This document shows positions 37,117-48,981 of a stretch of 64,000 nt of DNA, piece after piece (positions within the stretch are counted from its first letter, which is position 1; every line of letters starts with the position of its first letter). The notes under the pieces are model-generated. The model was not told the DNA's origin. It saw only the letters and a program-made list of their open reading frames with translations, and did not search any database. The position numbers were made by a program, and so were the translations under genes. The stretch is from Channa striata (taxonomy: Eukaryota; Chordata; Actinopteri; Anabantiformes; Channidae): positions 19,648,001 through 19,712,000 of the forward strand of contig CM065185.1 of assembly GCA_033026295.1 (NCBI GenBank). Direction: 5' to 3'.

Positions 37117-39268
37117 ACATTTAACTGCCTTGAATTTAGTTTTGCATCCATGTTCTCATCTGCCTTCAGGTTTGAATCCTGCTGCAAGTTATAAAAAGCA
37201 AAGACCATGTGTGACTTTGGTTGTCATCCCTGCAGATCCTGCGGTTGGACCCGTGTGGTGCAGTGTCCTTTGAGCGTTTGTATTTCATGAAAACCCAACA
37301 GTCAATGCAGCTAACGCAGGGTATTGGAGTGGAATTCCTTCAAAGTGTCGAGCGTAGAGGAGAATGATGCCCTGCAGATGCTCTGATACATTTATTTCAG
37401 TGGAGAAACAAGCCCAGGTATTTTGTAGGTCACAGGATCGAATACACAAGCGCTCCGACAGTAAAGGAAGTTATGGGAACTGTACAGGTTTATACAGTGG
37501 CCACCTCAACAGGTGTCAATGCAATCTGTAATTCTTTTTTGTAATTGCAACGTTTTGATCTTTGAGCTGTAATCTCTCCGTTCCCGTATCGAACTTTCTA
37601 AGTGGCAGTTGGCAGCGGGAACAAAGTGTTTGAAATTAAAAAGGTGCATTGTATCAGCGCTGCTCACCTGGTGTTTTTCCAGCCAGCGATCCGTTCAGAA
37701 TAATTGAAAATGGCCGACATGCTCCTTTAATCAACATGTCACATACAAACGATTATGTATGAGTGCAGAGCGTGAGATAGGTTATAGTAAAGTTGGGCTT
37801 TGTCGGCCGCCATCTGCTCCCATTTGGTGGAACCGGTCCTGTTGTATATGAGGGGAGACGGGCCGGTCTTCGTCGACTCGTAATCCCTGGCTCGAGGCCA
37901 AGAGCTACAGAGGAGAGATGTGTTGCGCCCCAGGGAATCCTTCATGGATGTGGGAGATATTGGTGTTTTTAGGGGTCATTTGGTGGTTGGAACGAGTGCA
38001 TGTGTGAAGACTTTATTTCCACAGTGCTCTGTGTTTGTTTTTGGAAAAAATCCTCGTTCAGCCAATATTAAAAAGACACGTGACTTCAGCCGTGTAGACT
38101 TAGCCTAGCTGACTGTAGGTTGGCTTCAAATCGAGAAGCACGGGCTCCAAACTAAACTGCCTGTTTTGAGTGTTAGATCTGTTTCCCACGTCTCTGGGGG
38201 CCTGTTAATTTGGATCGTAAAGAAAGAGCTGTTTTAAATAGCTCTGAAAACAAGGTGGGCTAAGCCCCGTTAGAATCCCTGCGAGGCCCAATAAATCAAA
38301 CTTATTATGTACTGTTACCTCTTAGTTAGTCTTCAGATCTGTGCACATGCAGGTGGTGGGAAACACGGTTTTGACCCTTTCCTGCTCGTTAAAGGTGTAA
38401 ATTATTGATTTAACAGTTTCCAGGACGACAGTTCACAAAGCCTGATCAGTTGCTAAGGCGCAGTGGTTGAACTTTCACGACCCTTGTCTGTCATCAGAAA
38501 GGAATGAGCTGTCTCGCTTTTCCAGTCGTCCCCTGGAATGATAAAGGCGACACAGCGACACGTCTGTACATGTGCTGTCAACATTGCTAATGCACGGACA
38601 CGTGTTGCTCATCGTGTCCCAAAGTGGTGGTGAGAGTCACGGGTGTCGAGGCCTTAGGTTTAGATGTCAGATCAGCATGAGGCCAACAGAATCTGGCCTG
38701 AGTGAAGATCTTGATCTCTGATGTGTGACCAACTCCTGCATGTGGAGCAGTACAACAGTCAAGCCGTGTAGTGATAGAAGCATGTAGAGGGGTTTGAATA
38801 TTAGACGAGGAGTGAGGAATTGGTTTTATTAAGGACAGTGTAACACGTGACGGGGGGTGAGATTGGGTCGGGGTCCTATGATCAGTCAGGACAAACAAAT
38901 GCGAACAAGCACTTTCACAGCATGGAAATATGTTCATTCACTGGCAGGTTCACTCTGCTTTTCCCAGGCCAGGAGTCTGTGCAGCGTTGAACCGGCGTCT
39001 TCACAAACGCTGAACAAAGCACCAGACTTGAAGCAGTTGAAGAAGACAGATTCTGTACAATGGTGAACTGAGTGTATGAATCAAACTGGACGTGGGTAAC
39101 ACAACATCTTCTGCTCTCCGTAAAACAGCAGTTGAGCGATGTCACACCAACAGCACATCCCAAATCACACATGTTCTAAATTAACCATGAGGATTTCTCT
39201 CATATTCCTTTAATGGCTGTTGAAGCTGCAAAGTCCACATGTTAATAGCAGATGACCTGCTGTGTAGA

Positions 39269-39293
39269 CCCCCCTGCCCCCCTGCCCCCCTGC
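39269..39293. repeat. (CCCCCCTG)3 tandem repeat
   Basis: Three copies of a C-rich octamer ending in TG/TGC. The repeat is short and G-rich on the minus strand. Confidence 0.9.
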
Positions 39294-39696
39294 GTCGTAA
39301 TCAGGAACCAAATTGAGTGTTTGAACATGTACAGTAATCTGAGATTATGCTGCTGTCACAATAAACAAGGAACGTACGTTCTGTTGGACTGGGGGGTTGT
39401 TTTTACTTTCTGTTGGCATGTTGACGAGCTCAGAAACAGCAGCAGCTCCTTTCTTCCAAATGAACGCAGAGTCCATCCATTAGATTTGTTTGAAACTTGA
39501 TCCAAAATCATCGTTTTGTTTTTCAGTGTGTAACTGAATCTGAATCTGTCTCCATTTGTGAGTAATGCGGCTTCGAGGCTGAACACATTGGGGAACGCCC
39601 CAGGGGGACACTGGGAGGTATTATACCGACGAACAGAGTGAGGAGCTGATTAGTGTGGAAACTGCAGCAAACGCATGAACACAGCAGGAGACGGGC

Positions 39697-39726
39697 AGGA
39701 GGAGGAGGAGGAGGAGGAGGAGGAGG
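39697..39726. repeat. (AGG)10 trinucleotide repeat
   Basis: Perfect AGG run of 30 bp. On the minus strand it encodes the poly-Ser run of a spurious open frame. Confidence 0.95.
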
Positions 39727-40966
39727 TCGGCAGCTTTGACTTGGATGGATACAGGAATGTATTGTTACTATTTCTGGATGAGTTTAAAGTTTCCTCCGTC
39801 ACGTTTGTGTGTGTTTCGAGGGTCTTCTCCACCCAGTATTGATCATGTCGGATAGTGTGGTGATGTCACTCTCCCCTATCTGGACCCAGACAGACTGTCC
39901 AACTGAAGACCAGTGTCACACCACAGCACATAACTACACGGCGCGCCGCCGTAGAAGTAGTTGCACTCGATAATTTAGGACGATGCAGTGAAAGACTAGC
40001 CGCGCAGCAAAAACTGTTCATTTGCTCAGTTTGAGGATGAACCTGCTTTTGTTGAAATGAGCTGGACACACCCCGGGGATGTAATCACTGAAAACGGACG
40101 TGTGCCGCCTGCTTCGCCCCGCCCAGATTTGGTTGTGCATTTACTCGATCCTGAAGAAGGCGGTATTGAGCTGAGTTCTCACATAGCGGATCCCTGCTGA
40201 TGCATTCAGGTTTAACACAAATGTATGTGTTAAACGTGTGAACACAGGCGGCCAAACGCACCGCTGAACGCAGAACGTTTGGCAAGTCGTCCATCAGGTG
40301 CACGATCAACGTTTTGGTCCCCAGTTTCTCGTCAACCGGATCCAGGCTGGATGCAAAGCCTGCAAAATCTGCGACAATTCCTCCATTAGTGTGTCGCCAA
40401 GTTGATTGTGGATCAGCAGTTAAAAGTTTAGCTCCTTGATTAGGAAATAAGTAAAAAAGGTAAAAAGCGTCAGGGCTTAATGCTAAGTTGTGTTGGTTAG
40501 AAAGTTTAAAATAATAATGTTTTCAATTTACGTTTCCCACTCCGTTCCTTCGAGCCAAACCAGATTTAAAGTGTCACCCTTCAGGCTCCTGTTATAAAGT
40601 CACAAAAAAGCTGCGAGCTGCGCAGCCATTAATGTCACCGGCGTCTCAGTGGAGTCCACTTAAGGTGTTTAATATTCATCAGATCAAAGAATTTGCCAAC
40701 TTTCCTAACAGCTTTCTCCGAGAGCTTAACTGCAGCCAGGCCGACTCTGACAGCATGTTGCACATTAGCCGCCGCGCTCGCTTTACGTATTCTGCTTCAT
40801 CTCCCGCTGTGAGTGGGATCCAGTCTGTGGCAGTGCGAGGGGGGGCAGGAAAAAACACTTTGTGGTGGGGGCAGTTTTGGTTTAGTGTCGTCTATGAGAG
40901 CTGGGTCTGACCCTAAAGGCTGCTGACCCACATTTACATCGCTCAGCTGTGGGCCTGGCATCCCCC

Positions 40967-40985
40967 GTGTGTGTGTGTGTGTGTG
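40967..40985. repeat. (GT)n microsatellite
   Basis: Short uninterrupted GT run of about 19 bp. Confidence 0.92.
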
Positions 40986-43930
40986 CAGGAATGCCTCTCC
41001 TTACCAAATGCAAAAACCGTTTCTCATTTTTAGCCTATTATTTTAGCTGCGCCTTGGATGACAGGAAGAATTCCAGACTGAATCGTACCCAGGATGTGGT
41101 TTTGGTTTCATTTTGGTTGAAATGGCAGCACAGACCTGTAGGGCCTGCTGCTTTCTGTTAGCCAGACTCTCAAACCCTATGAATGGCTCTTGTCAGTCTT
41201 GGAAACACACCGACGCGGCTGCAGGGCTCCTGTGTGGCAGAGATCAGGGCCAGGGTCGACTTGGATTTCACATTTTCCCCTCACAAGTCCTCCTTTGGAA
41301 AGGCTCCTGACAACTAAATGGCCTTTTTGTGCGACCCGATGACCTTATTACGAGTGTCAAACGTGCAGGGAGATGTTCGACTGTGTTCCAGGAGAGCGTC
41401 GGCTAAAAGGGACTTTTGTTGTAAATGAGGAGGGGCAGCGAAAAGACTTGTTTGCATATTAAACAGTCGGGTCATTAGGGATGTAGCGGAGGAGTTACAG
41501 CGTGTTGCAACATCCTCTGAAATGTTCACGCTTCTGTGGCTCCTCTTCACTGCTCTCCTCAGCCTCCTCATCGTGTATTCCACCACTTACTCCCCAACAG
41601 CCCGTGACATCAGGTATTAATATATGTATGCACTTCATGCTCCCGCTCCCCTCCCCACCTTCACGCTTTCTCTTTTCTTGTTTTGCTTTGTGCAACAGCA
41701 GGAGGGCGAAAAGGTGAAAAGCTCAAACTTCTCAAACTTCACAATCTTGGCAGTTTTGTCAGGTGACACTTGGCATCTGACATGTCGGGGTTTACGTTGT
41801 AGACGTGCACACAGGACTCCAGGGTCCCTTTATTTAGCGCCGGCGTGAGACGCATCGCTTCTCAGCACCACCGTCGTTAGATCAGAGTCTGCAGGAATAA
41901 CGGGGGAAATGAAAGGACACAAACAGAACCACGAGGCAATGGTGGAAACGTCTGCTTTGCACCCTTGGGAGACAGCGACCACTTTGAAATGAAGATATTT
42001 AGGATTATCTTCCTTTTGTGAAAAAGCCAGCCTGGCTGTGTCTTGATTAGCTGTGATTGTGCTCTGCAGCTCATTACCACAACTCCTACATTTTTTCCCA
42101 GCGTATACGCAGCTTTTAACATCCCCCTTTCCAACCAGACGTGTTCTTCCACCACATAAAAATCACATCAGGGCCCTCATCTTGAAATAGCCCGTGACAT
42201 TTATTGATGGGTTGAAGTGTGCGTGTACAGTGTCGGCCCGGGGCCTATTAAAGCAATCGAATCTTCTCTGCTTTTTGTCTTTGAAGTGCTGTGAGAACCG
42301 CTGTGCTGTCCAGGCGCTGGTTAATCATCAGTGATGGCAAAGTGCTCCATATGAAAAACACTGCTTTTATGGATGCAACCGGCACAGCGGAGGCTGTCTG
42401 TTCTGCAGCCCATTGATAATATCACCTCTGGCGTGTGTGAAGCACAGTGAGGTGTTGGTGCAGCAGGTGAACGGTGTACCCGGTGTGTGTGTGTGTGTTC
42501 CCGCCCCTAAACTCCCCTCAGGTATTGAACATGGCGCCGGTGATTGGAATCATTTGTGTTGGCTTGGTTTGCAGCCATTAGCTCTCGGCGCCGCGCTCGC
42601 TCTCCTGATGCTGCTCTGGGTGTGAACTGCCACTGAGTTAACGCAGTTCTCTTTGCCTGTGTTCATTCTCCAGAGCTCGGATGCGGCACCCGCCCGGAGG
42701 CTTTTTTCGCTCACGTGATGCACAGCGGCAGCTACCGCACAAAACAATGGAGCGACAGAGCTCAGTCCGTTACTGGGAATCACCCCCCACTTGAACTGGT
42801 GGATTGTTGCCGTTAGCCTCTGGGGACGTGAGCTGACGTGCATTGAAGCCCAGCCAGAATAGTTTAAAAGAGTGAGGCGTGCAGCTTCAGTTGTCATTCC
42901 TCCAGCACGTCAGTTTCTTCAAACGGTGCACAGTGGCCGACACGGGGTCGTGCACGTCCACACACACAAGACTGGATGAAGTGTTTTACAGCTGGGCTTT
43001 GCTGTCTGGGTCAGGCTTTGAACTTTTGTAACATCCAATAAAACGTCTTTTTCAATGTTGCCTTCATACAAACTGGGGTTAACTTGTCATATGTAGCAGC
43101 TTCTATCTAGCTTAATGGGAATGAGCCGAACGCATCATCTTCTGTAAATAGAAATGTGAACTTTCTCGCATTAATCAAATACTAAGCCCTAATAAAGTGA
43201 CTCATGGTGATCCTTGATCCCCGATTATTTTAGCCTGGAGCAAAGCAGATTTGGATCATTTTGTTTAAAAATATAAGCTAAAGAAAACTGTTTTAAAAGG
43301 GTTTTCGTCCTCAGATGTAGCATATGTTGCACGTGGAGAATTCATCACATTAAACTCCATTGTATCATATTTTATTGGCTGTGGAATATTCCAGGTAGCC
43401 AACATCTTTGATAATAGTTGTCATTGTCAGAATGGTCTCGCACTGAATGGAGCTGCAAAGTATTTCCCCTCTGAGATGCTGATACGATCGCCGCAGCAGT
43501 AAACGTCACTCTGTATGTGTGCGGATGTGTTTTCAGTGTGTGATTCCAGGAAATGGAGATCAGGCCTCCCAGGCTCTTCTCTGGCCCCGTGTGCTCCCGC
43601 TGCGCTGTCGCCTCAGGTTTCCCCACGTGGAGGGCGGAGAACAGACGGAAGTTCCTCTAAAGCTGTCAGCACGGCTCAGCCTGCATCACCACAACTGTTT
43701 TTTATTTAGCGCAGGGAGGCGAGAGATGCTGAGAGGGAGGTGAGGAGGTTCGGGGGTGGACAAGACGAAGAAGGGAAGGGAAGCTCTGGAAAAGGCAGAG
43801 AGAAACCACAGCACCGATGAACGATGTGAGCAGAGAAGACACGAGTTAAAAAAAATGAATGCCTGCGCGTTAAACTTAAAAGTATCGCTGAGGTCAAAGG
43901 GGATAAATCACACAATTCCATTGTGTTGTT

Positions 43931-43970
43931 TGGCTGATGCTTTTCTCCAAAGCGACTTACAAGCGAGGAT
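43931..43970 (-). repeat. SINE tail fragment
   Basis: TGGCTGATGCTTTTCTCCAAAGCGACTTACAAGCGAGG is the recurrent teleost motif 'gctgatgcttttatccaaagcgacttacaa', also seen at 20620-20652. It lies inside the largest open frame of this part of the intron and contributes its Ala-Asp-Ala-Phe-Leu-Gln-Ser-Asp-Leu-Gln run, so that frame is partly repeat-derived. Confidence 0.6.
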
Positions 43971-45681
43971 CAAGGCCACCAAAAGATCTTATGAGATGAA
44001 AGTGCAAGGAAGAACAGACGGGGTTTTTACATCAAGACTTGTGTGCAAAGGAATTTCTGAACGAGTATTTATCAGTATTTTGAATATTGTGAGTGAGGCC
44101 GCCGAGCGAGCAGAGTTTTGTGTGGACGACCAAAGCGCAGTGGGAGGGAGGCGGCGTAAAGATGGTCAGAGCTTTGAACCTCATGAAGCCAGTGCAGTGG
44201 TGCCGCGTGTCCTGTCTGTCCCCCAGTCCACCGGCCGTTTACAGTGGTCCAGTGTCGATCGCAAAAATCCTTTTGGTCGATCCAAAAAAGATTGAGCTCA
44301 AGACTGCATTTCGTTGAACAATGAATTAGTTATTGTTGAGTTCTGGACATTTGTTGTCGCTTTTCCCAGGACAGAAAGACATGAACTGTCCCTTCACATT
44401 TGGACTCCTTTTGAGCGGATTGCCACCACGTGAGTGGCTTTTGCTCCGCGTTGTTCTCAGCAGCTCCTCCTCAGCCTTTCCGTGCGTCTGCGCCGGACGC
44501 CCCAGCAGGGGCAGAGGCTGCCGCTTTAATTTGGCGGGATTGTGAGCAGCGGAGTAGGACGACCAGTTTGCCAGTGGGATAAATCACACGTTTTTTTCTT
44601 TTGTGCTTTGAGTTGAATGGGCCCCCTGTTGTTTGCGCCCCCGCCCCTCCCTCTGTGCTTTAATAAGTGTAACTGCATTTGGGATTAAGAGACCCCCCGT
44701 TTTTACGACTTCACTGTAATTATCCCCCATCCTCCTCCACACACGCTCACATACACACACTCCAAAAGTTGTTTTCTTTATTTAATTAAATGCAATGATT
44801 TAACTGTGGTGGAGAAAGGAAAAAACTCATTAAACTAATTAGGATTGCCACAGGAAGACTCTCCAAGCTCTTTTTAGACTCTGTTCTGAGGATTGTCGTC
44901 GAGTGTGTATCTGCGTGTTTGGATCTTTTATTTCAATGCTCTGCATTTCAATGGTGATATCTACGATCTATCACCCTTTTGTGGCGGCGCTGAAATGACT
45001 TAGCGGCGCCGTGAATGAGGCCAACAGCTGCTGGGCGGAGATTTGCCAGAGCAATAACTGTCGGAACAAAACCTAATCACTCCTTTTGGCCCTCGTTTGC
45101 TTATGCAAATCTGCAATTGTGAGGAAGTATATTAATTGTTCGGTAAAGGGAACACGGCACGTTTTCGTGATGGAGTTGATGTTGCAAAGAAGCAGCGAGC
45201 CTCACGTTTACAGGTTACAGATCCCTTCAAAAGCGTGTAGAGGAGTAAAGACGCTGTCTAACAAAGCAAAGGCTTGTTAAAGACAGAGGGTCGTGTCCAC
45301 ATTGTCCTTAGCGATTGTACAGTAATGTGGTGTTTTACCATTTCATTACGCTCGTATCCCGATACCAGCAGCAGGCGTTGGGTTCTGCACCCAGCACCAT
45401 GTTAACCTGTGCAGGTGGAGGTAAAAACGTCTGCGATTTTGAGCTGAATACAGATTCTCCTGTGCTGAAATTTAGTGGGTTAGATACAGTAACTAGACCA
45501 AGTTATTTCACCTTCATATTCCTGTGTGGACTCCACAGTCCACGTTGTTGATGCTTCTCACCCTAAATCTGTGTCGTTCGTCCTTTTTCTTTTTGTTCTT
45601 TTAAGCGAAAGTTGCTGCGTTTATTAAACACCTGTCGCCGACGTATTTCTTTTAGAGGAAGTGAGAATATAGAATGTCATG

Positions 45682-45786
45682 GCATTTGCTTTAACTGCAA
45701 TGGGTTGCAACTCATTCTACAAGTAAAACCGTGTAGTACTTGTATCGGTACTCTAGTGTACGGTGAGTGTATCAGGACGTCACTGC
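45682..45786 (+). mobile_element. hAT-like non-autonomous element, 3' end fragment
   Basis: GCATTTGCTTTAACTGCAATGGGTTG, followed by GTAGTACTTGTATCGGTACTC and GTATCAGGACGTCAC, parallels the end of fish hAT-type elements (AGTACTTGTATCGG...GTATCGGGACATCCCT). A second copy in the same orientation is at 62392-62545. Both are degraded. Assignment to hAT rests on the remembered terminal sequence. Confidence 0.5.
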
Positions 45787-46789
45787 ACTTCACTACACAT
45801 CCGCATTTCGAATTTAGGTTCAGCCTCACTCTGTGCATGAGTAACAAAACCTCCGAGTTCACTGTCGGTGAAGGAAGTGACGAGTTGTGACCCGATGAAG
45901 GTTCACAACCCGCTGCAGTCAGTGAACATATATGCGCTTGAATTAGCCTACCTTAAAAAAACACTGAACCAAAAAACTCCTTTTTGTAATGAAACGCACA
46001 CGCAGGATTTTCGTCCTGCTTTTCATTTTAAGGGGAAGTGACTGTCTAATCACTTGACCTCAGAGTCTCCTAAAAACCAGGATCAGATGTGCCTCCGTCC
46101 GAGATGATCAGACTGAAGAAAAACATCCGTGGGAGTCGCATTCCTCATTCACTCCCCTTTGTCCTGGTAGGAACCGAAGTTATTTCTCCTGTCAACCCTG
46201 ATGACGAGGAGGTTCCTGCGAAAATGCTGCGTCTTTGAGTTTTAATTGGGCTCTTAAATCACCTGAAATCACACGCACAGAGGAAACATCCAAGATTAAA
46301 GGGATCTCAATTAGACCTCATTACCCGATATTTTCAAGACACGCAGGGCGCCTATCGAATTCCTCATCCCGTCTGCTTGGCGAGCTCTGACGAAGGCCAG
46401 ACGTCTGCGAGCAGTGGCCCTTGGCCCCGACCGCTATGCCAGTGTCGGAGCTGCCAGCTCACAGCTCTCGTAGCGGGTGGAGGATGTGAGCGTGAAAGAG
46501 ATGAAAGTGAGCTTTTTCAAAGAGGCTCCAGAGACATTAACAGAGGAGGAAGCAGCGACGAAGTGGTGACAGAAGGGAAAGTTTTCCGCTCTCTGTCAAC
46601 AAGCCTTTTCCTTTTATTATGATGTTTGTGCGTGGGAACTTCCATTCTTTCCGTCTTTGTTTGATTGTAATCGTGTGACATAAAAACAGTCTGAGGAGGA
46701 AATGTCACTGCTCCCAACCTGTTGACATTGCTTCAATTTAAGGGGTCACAAGCCAAAACGGTTGGGAGTCCTGGTGGGATCTGACAGCC

Positions 46790-47330
46790 GGAGCTGGACC
46801 TATCGATCCCTGCCGGCGCATTTTTTGTCCTCTTTTAGATAATTCATTAGCCGCACATCCACTGCAGCCCCTCCCCCCGTCTCCTAGGCCCGTTAGTACA
46901 AATAATGACTAATCAATATGCACTGGAGTCCCCCTGAATGTCCTTTTAACACTTGATTTATGTCACAGCATCAGGGCGGCGCGCTCGCTCAGCCAATCAA
47001 TTTACCCCGTCGCAGTGAGGAGCCTCTTCTCTCTGCAGTTAAACTACGTTTTTATTGCATTAAGTTTAATCTTTTAATCAGACGCGCGGAGCGACATGAC
47101 CCCAGCGACACGCTGTGATTGGTGGAGATTAAGAAACGGCACGGCGGTTCGGTCCCCATTGGAGGCCCCATCCTGTGGTATTTGGAAAGCGCTGTGTAGA
47201 TTTGTATTGATTAGTGATTTCGCCGCTGCTCATCGCTCACTGTCGGCGTGTCCCGATGGCAGGAGATCACTGCGTCAAGAAACGCTTTTTCTGTCACCTC
47301 ACGCGTGGGACGTTTGAGTGTGGCTGTCCC
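46790..47330. promoter_or_regulatory. Candidate regulatory block with CCAAT boxes and CpGs
   Basis: Non-repetitive sequence with several Y-box-type motifs: AGCCAATCAA near 46991, GTGATTGGTGG near 47115 and CCATTGGAG near 47156. It also has CpG-rich segments (GGCGGCGCGCTCGCTC, GACGCGCGGAGCGAC) and homeodomain-like words (AATAATGACTAATCAATATGC, TTAAGTTTAATCTTTTAATC). The combination suggests an enhancer or an internal promoter. No TATA element or transcript start is evident, and conservation has not been tested. Confidence 0.28.
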
Positions 47331-48287
47331 CCGCACGCTACGTGGCCACGTTAGTGTTAACGAGACGGGTCGTCAAGGAGACGCCGAATAACGATTGTCC
47401 CTGACCCGCCTGCTCGTTGTTTCTGGTGAATTGAAGGATTGTCTGTCCGGGAAAAGGTGGAAAGGTTTAGGGCCCACAGTGACATCATTCGAAAGCTCAT
47501 TTGTGTCTTTGCACAGACGCCCCCCCCCCCTTTCATTTTTAAAATCTTTTTGAATCTGTATTTATTTCTGTCTTCTTGTGTAATTTTGCTCATGTCCTAT
47601 GTGGTCGTTTTTGACCCCTGTATTTTAACCCTTTGGTTATTTTATATTTCTTTTTTATTTTTTTGTGTCTTTTTACCAATTTGCATCTGAATGACGTCTT
47701 TATTTGGATCTTTCTGGTGCTCAGAGCCTGTAATTCTGGAATGCATCTATCTGTGTATTTAAGTTATAAAGTCATTTAAAATGGAGTAAAGCAGCAAAAC
47801 CTTGCCTGCACGAAGCGATAACTATTGATTTTTGTTGTCTTTTTTCACTTTTATCGACTCGTTCCTTAGTTTATCATGTAACTGATATATTTGTGTGTTG
47901 GAGAATGACATGTGTGCTCGCCCGTGTACTTCTCTGTACATATACATTTTCATGTGTGGCTGAGACAGAATCTGGAGTAAATGATCTGTCTCCTGAGGGC
48001 CGCTGTGGTGGCACTGCAGCCCGCTCTTTGTGCAGCAATGCTGGGGAGGCCTGCCCTGACCTTCCCCTCCCCGTGGATCAGATTTCCGTAGCTTTATTCA
48101 GGAAGCAGCGATGACAAACCGTCTCGCTCTTTCTCCCACACAATTGCCTTTTTCATCGCCGTTTGACTTGACACTCGGAGGAAATCAAGGTTGCAGGGTG
48201 TTACTCTGTCCTCTATAATCAGTCGTCAGCCACACGAGTGGGTTGACGTTGTCAGGGAAGTGCAGTTGACTAGTATTAAAGATTTAT

Positions 48288-48338
48288 ATCAACATTACAA
48301 ACAAGCCATCGTTTTTATGGCTTGTTTTTGATGTTGAT
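48288..48338 (+). ncRNA. Imperfect 22-bp hairpin, candidate small RNA precursor
   Basis: ATCAACATTACAAACAAGCCAT (5' arm, 48288-48309) pairs with ATGGCTTGTTTTTGATGTTGAT (3' arm, 48317-48338) across a 7-nt loop (CGTTTTT). In RNA all positions pair except one C-U mismatch, with one G-U wobble. The total stem is about as long as a mature microRNA duplex, but shorter than a usual pre-miRNA with its lower stem (about 33 bp). I do not recognise it as a known microRNA. It may equally be a remnant of a small inverted-repeat transposon. It would be transcribed in the sense strand with pard3. Confidence 0.25.
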
Positions 48339-48930
48339 GATTCAGAAAATGAGCGTCGTGCTTTACTCACACTCAGCTGTTTTTCAACCTGAGGAACTCG
48401 ACATTTTATTGTTTCCGAAACGATCTGTTATGTCTAAGAATTAAATCTTCCACTCATTCAGAATTCCACATTAACCATAGGAATTCAAAAGCATTATATT
48501 CAGTGTTTCTCAAATGAAGAAAAAGCTGTAAAGCTGAAAGCTAAAAGGCGGAAAATGAACAGACAAATTAACTCCTGCTGTGATTTCCATATTTTGAACC
48601 AGACTGTGTTGAAGTTCTGGCATTTCTACCTTCTGACACCCATTTTCTCTGGCTCCCCTCCATGTCCAATTATAGGTCTCTTACTTACAGCCCATATTGT
48701 ATCATTAAGTGACAAGTAATCCTGCACAAAACAAAGCTTATGCATTTTTAGCAGGTACTTCCATGTATTAACATTTAATGCCAAACGTATTACATCCAGA
48801 TTTTATGTGCTAATCCTTCCAAAACAGTAGATTTAGCTGTCCATGTTCCATCACCAACACTAATCCCGAGACATAAATGCCATTATCCCTGTCGTGTTCG
48901 GAGTTATTTTAAGGGGGGAGGGGAGTGTGT

Positions 48931-48981
48931 GTGTGTGGGGGGGGGGATTTGTGTCAGTGTTGCTTTAAAAAAAAAAAAAAA
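48931..48981. repeat. GT/G-run and poly-A simple repeats
   Basis: GTGTGTGTG runs directly into about ten G, and a poly-A of about 15 follows at 48967-48981. These are simple repeats only. Confidence 0.88.

Larger units (their letters stand above)
30737..40000 (+). other. Large pard3 intron G, first part
   Basis: The intron starts with a gtaggg donor. No exon, RNA gene or intact mobile element was recognised. It contains a degraded repeat fragment near 37038-37116, a TGCCCCCC tandem near 39269 and an (AGG)10 at 39697-39726. T/C-rich stretches produce several Ser/Leu-rich open frames with no domain support. Confidence 0.8.

Noticed and set aside
38587..38937. Minus-strand frame with an Arg-Leu-Asp-Cys-Cys segment resembling the LINE reverse transcriptase motif RLDYCN
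   Set aside because: Only a few residues agree and the flanks show no other reverse transcriptase motif. I cannot support a LINE here.
43756..44295. 179-codon plus-strand open frame, the second longest in the window
   Set aside because: It has no recognisable domain and passes through a SINE-tail motif at 43931-43970. Its composition looks random and no splice or promoter context supports it.
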